Origin: Methylococcaceae bacterium | Lineage (GTDB): Bacteria > Pseudomonadota > Gammaproteobacteria > Methylococcales > Methylomonadaceae | Reading direction: 5' to 3' | NCBI GenBank assembly: GCA_947505055.1 | Contig: CANNLO010000254.1 | Span: forward strand, 1-6,879 | DNA: 6,879 nt | Shown: positions 1 through 4,924 of the stretch, in pieces | Numbering within the stretch: position 1 is the first letter of the stretch | Layout: each line of letters starts with the position of its first letter | Translations under genes and position numbers: made by a program | The notes under the pieces: model-generated | Told to the model about the DNA's origin: nothing | Database searches by the model: none | Seen by the model: only the letters and a program-made list of their open reading frames with translations

Positions 1-762
1 ACCATCCATCTTTACGAGCGCGACTGCTCCATACAGCGGCGCAACCAAAAACTGATTGAAATAGCCCCGTCCCCGCAGCTGGATGAAGCGCAACGCCAAT
101 ATATAGGCGGACTTTCGGTGCTTGCGGCGAAAGCGGTCGGCTATACCAATGCCGGTACCGTGGAATTTCTGCTCGACGATAAGGATAGGTTTTACTTCAT
201 GGAAATGAATACCCGCGTCCAAGTCGAACATACCATTACCGAAACCGTGACCGGCGTGGACATCGTCGAAGAGCAGATAAGGGTGGCGGCCGGCTTGACC
301 TTACGCTATCAACAGCATGAAATTGTCCGGCGCGGTTACGCTATCCAGTTTCGGATTAATGCCGAAGATCCCCAGAACAGTTTCTTGCCCAGTTTCGGCC
401 GGATTTCCCGTTATTATGCGCCCGGTGGCCCCGGTGTGCGTACCGATACCGCGATTTATACCGGCTATGAAATTCCGCCTTTTTACGATTCGATGCTGGC
501 CAAAGTGATAGTCAGCGCGATGACCTGGGAAGATGTGATCAAACGTGGCGAACGGGCTTTGAAGGATATGGGCTTGTTCGGCATTAAAACCACCATGCCT
601 TATTACCTGGAAATTCTAAAGCATCCCGAGTTTCGGGCCGCGACGTTTAATACCGGCTTTGTCGATAAATACCCGGAGCTTGTCAATTATTCCAATAAAC
701 CCCGGCCCGAGATTCTGGCCAGTGTTATCGCCGCTGTTATGGCTGCCCATACCGGCTTGTAA
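1..762 (+). CDS. pycA: Pyruvate carboxylase subunit A (biotin carboxylase), C-terminal part
   Basis: The frame is open from the first base and ends at TAA 760-762, so 253 residues of a roughly 450-500 residue biotin carboxylase are visible and the start lies left of the window. This subunit uses ATP and bicarbonate to carboxylate the biotin carried on its partner. Visible hallmarks are ERDCSIQRR near residues 6-14, the ATP-grasp active-site stretch EMNTRVQVEH at residues 68-77 (E, N and R ligate metal and phosphates), and RINAEDP further on, followed by the biotin carboxylase C-terminal domain. The wording VEHTITETVTGVDIVEEQI is typical of the pyruvate carboxylase/oxaloacetate decarboxylase type rather than the fatty-acid AccC type. 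The gene for the carboxyltransferase/biotin carrier subunit starts 16 bases downstream, which supports the PycA assignment. A stand-alone AccC remains possible but less likely. It is presumably cytoplasmic. Confidence 0.86.
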   Translation, partial: TIHLYERDCSIQRRNQKLIEIAPSPQLDEAQRQYIGGLSVLAAKAVGYTNAGTVEFLLDDKDRFYFMEMNTRVQVEHTITETVTGVDIVEEQIRVAAGLTLRYQQHEIVRRGYAIQFRINAEDPQNSFLPSFGRISRYYAPGGPGVRTDTAIYTGYEIPPFYDSMLAKVIVSAMTWEDVIKRGERALKDMGLFGIKTTMPYYLEILKHPEFRAATFNTGFVDKYPELVNYSNKPRPEILASVIAAVMAAHTGL

Positions 763-778
763 TTAAAGGAAAAAGCAG

Positions 779-2608
779 ATGCAAAAAATTCATATTACCG
801 ACGTTATTCTTCGGGACGCTCATCAGTCCTTAATCGCCACCCGTTTGCGCACCGAAGACATGCTGCCAGCCTGCGCCATGCTCGACGCTATAGGCTATTG
901 GTCGCTGGAGTGCTGGGGCGGCGCTACTTTTGACGCCTGCTTGCGCTTTCTGAAAGAAGATCCCTGGGAGCGTTTAACAAAACTGAAAGCGGCCCTGCCG
1001 CTTACCCCCTTGCAAATGCTGCTGCGTGGACAAAATTTACTCGGTTACCGCCATTATTCTGACGACGTAGTGCGGGCGTTTATTGCCAAGGCCGCTGAAA
1101 ACGGCATGGATGTGTTTCGGATTTTTGATGCGCTTAACGACATCCGCAATCTTAAAACCGCGATCGAAGCGGTCAAAGCCAGCGGCAAACATGCGCAAGG
1201 CACGATTTGCTACACCACCAGTCCGGTGCATGATCTGGCCGGTTTTGTCGCATTAGGCAAGGGTCTGGCTGAGCTGGGCTGTGACTCGATTGCCATTAAA
1301 GACATGGCCGGCTTACTGACACCCTATGCGGCCAGCGAACTGGTAAAAGCGCTTAAAGATGCGGTCGACCTGCCATTGCATCTGCATAGCCATTCAACCT
1401 CCGGGTTGGCGGAAATGTGCCAGCTCAAAGCCATCGAAGCCGGCTGTCAACATGTCGATACCGCCTTATCATCATGGGCAGGCGGCACCAGCCATCCGCC
1501 AACTGAAAGCCTGGTGACGGCATTGCGCGGCACGGTTTACGATACGGGTTTGGATTTGGATAAGCTACAGGCCGTCAACAGTTATTTTTCCGAGGTCAGG
1601 AAAAAATATCGTCGTTACGAGAGCGAATTTACCGGCATCGATACCCAGGTGCATGTGTTCCAGGTGCCCGGCGGCATGATTTCCAATTTGGCCAATCAAC
1701 TGAAAGAACGCAATGCCCTGGATCGCATCGGTGAAGTGTATAAAGAAATCCCGCTCGTCCGTAAAGATCTTGGCTATCCGCCGCTGGTGACGCCGACTTC
1801 TCAAATTGTCGGCACGCAAGCCGTGTTGAATGTGTTGACCGGCAAACGTTACGAAACCATTACCAATGAGGTAAAGCGTTATCTGCAAGGCGGCTACGGC
1901 AAGGCTCCGGCAGCTGTTGACAGTGAGTTGCAAAAACGCGCAATTGGCGCAGAAGAGGTGATTGACTGTCGCCCTGCCGATTTGCTTAAACCGGAGTTTA
2001 ACAGCCTCCGTCAGGAAATCGGTGCACTGGCACTTAATGATGAAGACGTGCTAAGTTATGCGATGTTTCCTGAAGTGGGCAAGCTGTTTTTAGAACAGCG
2101 GTCTAATAACGCCTTGGTGCCTGAACCTTTGGAGCTTGAATCAAGAGCGGCTGACGCCGTAAAAAAAGCGCCCACCGAGTTTAATGTGGCGCTGCACGGC
2201 GAGTCTTATCATGTCAAAGTCACTGGCGCAGGCCCGAAAAACCAAACTTTGCGGCATTTTTATTTTATGGTGGACGGCGTTCCCGAGGACATTGTGGTCG
2301 AAACCCTGGACGAAATAGTTTTGGATGGCGGGACACAGGGCGCAGTTAAAAGCACCATTTCCAGTAAACGTTCCAAGCCTTCCGCAGAAGGCGATGTGGT
2401 GGTAAGCATGCCGTGTAATATTCTTGACGTGTTGGTCAAGGTCGGTCAACAAGTGACGGCAGGACAAGCCGTTTTGATCACTGAAGCCATGAAAATGGAA
2501 ACCGAAGTGACTGCACCGATAGCCGGTATTGTGAAAGCAGTACACGTAGTTAAAGGCGAACCGGCTAATCCGGATGAAGTCTTGATTGAGATAGTAGCTT
2601 CTGTTTGA
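779..2608 (+). CDS. pycB: Pyruvate carboxylase subunit B / OadA-like carboxyltransferase with biotin carrier domain
   Basis: 609 residues. It transfers the carboxyl group from biotin to pyruvate, giving oxaloacetate (anaplerosis); the same fold runs in reverse in oxaloacetate decarboxylase alpha (OadA). The N-terminal carboxyltransferase TIM barrel shows VILRDAHQS (residues 9-17, metal ligand D13), VFRIFDALND (112-121), IKDMAG (K174, the lysine carbamylated in this family) and HLHSHSTSG with metal ligands H201 and H203. A conserved carboxylase domain follows (QVPGGMISNL, GYPPLVTPTSQIVGTQ). The last ~80 residues are a biotinyl domain with EAMKMET and biotinylated K572, 37 residues from the end. 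The ATG at 779 is preceded by AAAGGA at 765-770 and lies 16 bases after pycA, so the two are one operon. I prefer PycB to OadA because no membrane beta or small gamma decarboxylase subunit is nearby, but the left flank is not visible. Confidence 0.9.
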   Translation: MQKIHITDVILRDAHQSLIATRLRTEDMLPACAMLDAIGYWSLECWGGATFDACLRFLKEDPWERLTKLKAALPLTPLQMLLRGQNLLGYRHYSDDVVRAFIAKAAENGMDVFRIFDALNDIRNLKTAIEAVKASGKHAQGTICYTTSPVHDLAGFVALGKGLAELGCDSIAIKDMAGLLTPYAASELVKALKDAVDLPLHLHSHSTSGLAEMCQLKAIEAGCQHVDTALSSWAGGTSHPPTESLVTALRGTVYDTGLDLDKLQAVNSYFSEVRKKYRRYESEFTGIDTQVHVFQVPGGMISNLANQLKERNALDRIGEVYKEIPLVRKDLGYPPLVTPTSQIVGTQAVLNVLTGKRYETITNEVKRYLQGGYGKAPAAVDSELQKRAIGAEEVIDCRPADLLKPEFNSLRQEIGALALNDEDVLSYAMFPEVGKLFLEQRSNNALVPEPLELESRAADAVKKAPTEFNVALHGESYHVKVTGAGPKNQTLRHFYFMVDGVPEDIVVETLDEIVLDGGTQGAVKSTISSKRSKPSAEGDVVVSMPCNILDVLVKVGQQVTAGQAVLITEAMKMETEVTAPIAGIVKAVHVVKGEPANPDEVLIEIVASV

Positions 2609-2637
2609 TGAAAAATAATATGACAAAACCGCCGGGA

Positions 2638-2682
2638 GCGGATTTGTATCCGCGCTTAGGGTGCCGGCCAGGACGGCCCGGC
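2638..2682 (+). repeat. Two GC-rich hairpins between pycB and tsaC (REP-like)
   Basis: A perfect 6-bp stem, GCGGAT/ATCCGC (2638-2643 with 2648-2653), encloses the loop TTGT. Just downstream, GCCGGCC (2663-2669) can pair with GGCCCGGC (2675-2682, one bulged C) around the loop AGGAC. An alternative fold pairs TGCCGG with CCGGCA. The second hairpin ends directly before the preferred tsaC ATG at 2683 and its loop contains AGGA, a possible ribosome binding site. The block is open in the tsaC frame and would encode a GADLYPRLGCRPGRPG-type stretch, which looks like a translated repeat rather than protein domain sequence. I infer a dispersed repeat inserted in the operon gap; whether it occurs elsewhere in the genome cannot be seen here. 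Confidence 0.55.
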
Positions 2683-3666
2683 ATGAAACCGGTTGTAGCC
2701 GATGCTGATACCATTGCCTATGCGGCTGACTTATTGCGGCAAGGCCGTCTGGTTGCTTTCCCCACCGAGACGGTTTACGGTCTTGGTGCTGATGCCGGTA
2801 ATCCCAATGCAGTAGCGGCTATATTTAAAGCCAAGGGTCGGCCGGTTGATCATCCTTTAATTGTGCATATCGCCGATATTGACAGTCTTGGCAATTGGGT
2901 AAGTTGCGTGCCTGATGAAGCACTAAAACTGGCTGAACAGTTCTGGCCTGGCCCATTGACGATGATATTGAACAAACAGCCGCAAGTACCCTTGGCAGTT
3001 ACCGGTGGTCAGCAAACCGTAGGAATACGCATACCTAATCATCCGGTTGCCTTGGCCTTGTTAAAAAGCTTTGGCGGTGGAATTGCTGCGCCATCAGCCA
3101 ATCGATTTTGCCGGATCAGCCCGACTCAAGCATTGCACGTCTATGAAGAGTTAGGTAATAGCGTAGATATGATACTCGATGGCGGTGCCTGTCAGGTTGG
3201 TCTGGAATCAACGATTATTGATTTAAGCGGCAATATGCCTAGATTACTCAGACCTGGACTGATTACCAGTCAGGAAATTGCTGACATTTTAAAAATCGAC
3301 ATTAACATTCCACACGCTTCAAAACCGAATGAAATCCGCGCCCCAGGGATGATGGAAGTCCATTATGCACCCCGCACTCCTGCGATGCTTTGCCCTGCAG
3401 AACAATTGCCGGACAGGATCAGACTGCTACAAAACAGTGGTAAAAAGTTTGGGCTGCTAAGTTGTCAGTTAGAAATAACAGAAACCAGTCAACTCTGTGT
3501 ATTGCGTTTGCCACAACAAGCCGATGCCTATGCACAAAAGTTTTATGCCGCTCTACGCGAGTTGGATCGTTTGCAGTTAGATTTTATTTTGGTAGAACAG
3601 CCACATCAAACCGAACCTTGGCAGGCAATCAATGATCGATTAAAAAAAGCTACTACTGGGTGCTAA
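2683..3666 (+). CDS. tsaC: L-threonylcarbamoyladenylate synthase, Sua5/YwlC type
   Basis: 327 residues from the ATG at 2683. It makes threonylcarbamoyl-AMP from threonine, bicarbonate and ATP, the first step of t6A37 modification of ANN-decoding tRNAs in the cytoplasm. The N-terminal YrdC domain (about 10-200) shows FPTETVYGLGADA (26-38), the basic KAKGRP motif (49-54), APSANRFCRISPT (136-148), ESTIIDLS (175-182) and LLRPG. The linker RAPGMMEVHYAP (219-230) and a further ~95 residues form the Sua5 domain, so this is the long Sua5 form rather than the short TsaC form. Upstream starts at 2608 (overlapping the pycB stop) and 2620 are in frame, but they would add 21-25 residues that translate two hairpins. 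The 2683 ATG has AGGA at 2670-2673 and gives the family's usual N-terminus. The gene is probably cotranscribed with pycAB. Confidence 0.9.
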   Translation: MKPVVADADTIAYAADLLRQGRLVAFPTETVYGLGADAGNPNAVAAIFKAKGRPVDHPLIVHIADIDSLGNWVSCVPDEALKLAEQFWPGPLTMILNKQPQVPLAVTGGQQTVGIRIPNHPVALALLKSFGGGIAAPSANRFCRISPTQALHVYEELGNSVDMILDGGACQVGLESTIIDLSGNMPRLLRPGLITSQEIADILKIDINIPHASKPNEIRAPGMMEVHYAPRTPAMLCPAEQLPDRIRLLQNSGKKFGLLSCQLEITETSQLCVLRLPQQADAYAQKFYAALRELDRLQLDFILVEQPHQTEPWQAINDRLKKATTGC

Positions 3667-3782
3667 TAATAAAAGGGTATCAGGTGAAACGAAATAACAA
3701 GGGTGGTGTGGTTCTGCTTTTATTGTTGAGTGATGTGTAAATAATACGAAGTTACTTAACCAAAAACCGGATTAAATAAGTT
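3667..3782. other. Intergenic stretch after tsaC with an 18-codon mini-ORF
   Basis: No recognisable gene or clear intrinsic terminator is seen. The only item of note is a GTG-started reading frame, 3684-3740 on the plus strand, encoding MKRNNKGGVVLLLLLSDV. AAAAGGG at 3671-3677 would be a well-spaced ribosome binding site. A basic start followed by five leucines resembles the beginning of a signal peptide or membrane segment, so it could be the stub of a lost exported protein, but 18 codons can also arise by chance. The rest is AT-rich and leads into the zinc-ribbon pseudogene at 3783. Confidence 0.25.
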
Positions 3783-3983
3783 ATGTCATCAAAACGTACT
3801 CCCTGTCCAAAATGTCAAAGTAAATAAATTTTGCCGATTCAATACGGTGAGCTATCAATGGCAACCTTAGATAAATCCGAAGCCGGTAAGCTTGTGTTGG
3901 GCGGGTGCTGTGTAACTGAAGAGTCTGCCAAGTGGTATTGTCTGGATTGTGAGCACGAATTTGGTCAATATTGGGATACTTAA
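3783..3983 (+). pseudogene. Small zinc-ribbon-like protein gene with an in-frame stop at codon 15
   Basis: ATG 3783 to TAA 3981-3983 spans 66 codons in one frame, interrupted only by TAA at 3825-3827. Before the stop it reads MSSKRTPCPKCQSK. After it comes ILPIQYG, then LVLGGCCVTEESAKWYCLDCEHEFGQYW. The CPxC and CxxC pairs would form a four-cysteine zinc ribbon. The layout CPKC-x-LPI-x-YG ... LGGC ... W-x-C-x-x-C-x-HEF matches a widespread family of short uncharacterised bacterial proteins as I remember it. The frame is unbroken on both sides of the stop, so one nonsense substitution (for example from CAA, GAA or AAA) explains it; sequencing error is an alternative. The ATG at 3858 could restart translation but would lose the first cysteine pair. 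No strong ribosome binding site is seen before 3783. The function of the family is unknown to me. Confidence 0.68.
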
Positions 3984-4003
3984 AGGATCTTAAATTATGA
4001 AGC

Positions 4004-4087
4004 GTAACGGGGTTTGCAACCCCGTTACTCACGTTTCGAACGCTATTGAAGCATTCAAACGTTTCAGTCGGGGTTGCAAACCCCGAC
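4004..4087. repeat. Pair of facing GC-rich palindromes (inverted REP/BIME-like element)
   Basis: The first palindrome, 4004-4028, has an 11-bp perfect stem (GTAACGGGGTT pairing with AACCCCGTTAC) and a TGC loop. The second, 4067-4087, has a 9-bp stem (GTCGGGGTT with AACCCCGAC) and a GCA loop. The centres read TTTGCAA and TTGCAAA, so the second is the first in opposite orientation. Between them, ACGTTTCGAA (4031-4040) and TTCAAACGT (4054-4062) are a further near-perfect inverted repeat, making the whole block roughly symmetrical. It sits between the plus-strand zinc-ribbon remnant and the minus-strand hsdS remnant, where convergent transcription would meet. It may act as a transcript end, although neither hairpin has a clear T-tract. 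The arrangement resembles REP pairs mobilised by RAYT transposases; no such gene is in the window. Confidence 0.72.
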
Positions 4088-4122
4088 CGGCATCGGTTTC
4101 CCCTTGCCTTCAAATTTATTAT

Positions 4123-4384
4123 TTATGCGGTTGTTTGCTCAACCATTGCATCCGCTATTTTTTGCTGTAACTGGTTGGCTGCGGTGAGGTGGGATTTCAA
4201 TTGGTCACAGACTGCCATGAGTTCATCGACTTTAGCAACGATTCGAGTTTGTTCAAGAAAAGGAGGTAAACCGAACTCTATACTTTCACAGTTTGATTTA
4301 TTCAGATAGGGGATGGTAGTGGATGTTGCCATATCTTCCATTTGTTTTACTACCGCTTGAATAACAATGCAGTAGTATTTAATA
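4123..4384 (-). pseudogene. 3' fragment of a second hsdS (type I restriction specificity subunit)
   Basis: The last ~86 codons of an HsdS, ending at TAA (4125-4123). It holds the end of a target recognition domain (STTIPYLNKSNCESIEFGLPP), the conserved EQTRIVAKVDELMAVCDQL segment, and the C-terminal helix with NQLQQKIADAMVEQ. The intact neighbour ends in the equivalent NQLQQKLADVMIEQ. The formal reading frame has an ATG at 4410 and stays open to about 4437, but upstream of ~4384 it no longer resembles HsdS and overlaps a different remnant in another frame, so I place the break near 4380-4384. The fragment lacks the first recognition domain, the first conserved repeat and most of the second recognition domain, so it cannot be a working specificity subunit. 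It may be a reservoir for recombination with the intact hsdS in the same orientation. Confidence 0.8.
4199..4245 (-). repeat. hsdS conserved-region direct repeat, copy in the fragment
   Basis: These 47 bases match 5883-5929, in the central conserved region of the intact hsdS, at 43 positions. They include an uninterrupted identical run of 24 bases (4212-4235 with 5896-5919). Both copies lie in the same orientation and encode the VDELMA-x-CDQL helix. Recombination between them would delete the region between, including the second recognition domain of hsdS. Confidence 0.85.
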
Positions 4385-4528
4385 GCTAAAACGGCAATAT
4401 GACAAAACATCCATCGATGATTAAAATTCTGTTTTATCTATGTTATCGTTTAAAAGTAATTCTCCTGCTTTAGTTACTTGTTTTCCAGAATACTTTGTTG
4501 ATATATTAAATTTATCAACCGATTTCAT
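4379..4528 (-). pseudogene. N-terminal remnant of a probable RelA/SpoT-domain protein, with internal stop
   Basis: On the minus strand, ATG (4528-4526) opens 35 codons containing YSGKQVTKAGELLLNDN, then TAA at 4423-4421. In the same frame it continues as SSMDVLSYCRFSY and stops again at 4381-4379. The pattern Y/F-S-K-x-x-V-x-K-A-G-x-x-L followed by A-x-D-V-L-x-Y-W-R-x-S-H resembles the start of RelA/SpoT-domain proteins that often accompany defence genes; here WRFSH appears as CRFSY. That the expected second motif appears in frame straight after the stop supports a single decayed gene. The catalytic synthetase region is absent, cut where hsdS-like sequence begins near 4384. The ATG directly follows the TAA of the preceding AAA-fragment frame. 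The family assignment rests on remembered consensus only, so it is tentative. Confidence 0.45.
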
Positions 4529-4831
4529 TTAATTAGTCGGTTGCTCAACTACTTCTGGGCGTAACTGTGACCAAGCTCCAGAATCAAAATTTACTTTGTG
4601 GCCATTTTCAAACTGGAGTAACACCTTTGGGGTCAAATGCCCGTCAATAGTTTTCCGTAGTGAAATCAGCGATACATCACCTGTGGATAGTGATCTCAAT
4701 ATCGTTGCTAACGTGGATTTCCCTCGCCCATTATCACCATAAATTAAAGTAGCTTTCAGACAAGTATGCTTTTCACCCTTTGCATCGTATAGAAGTCCAA
4801 TACCCTGTATTTCAGAAATTCTTTTTAACAT
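4529..4831 (-). pseudogene. Truncated RloC/PrrC-like AAA ATPase, N-terminal ~95 residues
   Basis: The ATG at 4831-4829 is preceded by AAGGG (minus-strand reading of 4844-4840) at 8-base spacing. The 100-residue product begins MLKRISEIQGIGLL and has a Walker A P-loop in IYGDNGRGKST (about residues 31-41), continuing to WSQLRPEVV. This is the N-terminal start of the large AAA_13-type ATPases, such as the tRNA anticodon nucleases RloC and PrrC, that commonly sit inside type I restriction loci. These run to several hundred residues with a zinc-hook or coiled coil, Walker B and a nuclease domain, all missing here. After RPEVV the frame ends in EQPTN, which looks foreign and recalls HsdS C-termini (VEQ...). 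The fragment follows intact hsdS by 93 bases and would be cotranscribed. The start and ribosome binding site survive, but a 100-residue P-loop stub is unlikely to work. Whether it derived from RloC or another AAA_13 protein cannot be told. Confidence 0.72.
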
Positions 4832-4924
4832 TAATTTATCCCTTGTTGCTTTCTTGTTGAGAGCTTATGGCGCAGGAGACTTTGAATAGAACTTGTGGAT
4901 TGATAGACCAATATAAGAAATATA

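Noticed and set aside
1565..1933. 122-codon minus-strand open frame
   Set aside because: Antisense to conserved pycB motifs, with no start signals or domain evidence.
2141..2626. 161-codon minus-strand open frame
   Set aside because: Antisense to the biotin carrier end of pycB. Its composition is what the complement of that gene would give.
2605..2682. N-terminal extension of tsaC from TTG 2605 or ATG 2608
   Set aside because: The extra residues are a translated hairpin repeat. The ATG at 2683 gives the usual family N-terminus.
3684..3740. 18-codon GTG frame with a plausible ribosome site and a leucine run
   Set aside because: Too short to call a gene; kept only as a note on the intergenic stretch.
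3781..4113. 110-codon minus-strand open frame
   Set aside because: It runs through both palindromes and antisense to the zinc-ribbon frame, whose cysteine motifs are the better explanation.
4046..4309. 87-codon plus-strand open frame
   Set aside because: Antisense to the hsdS fragment and begins within the hairpin block.
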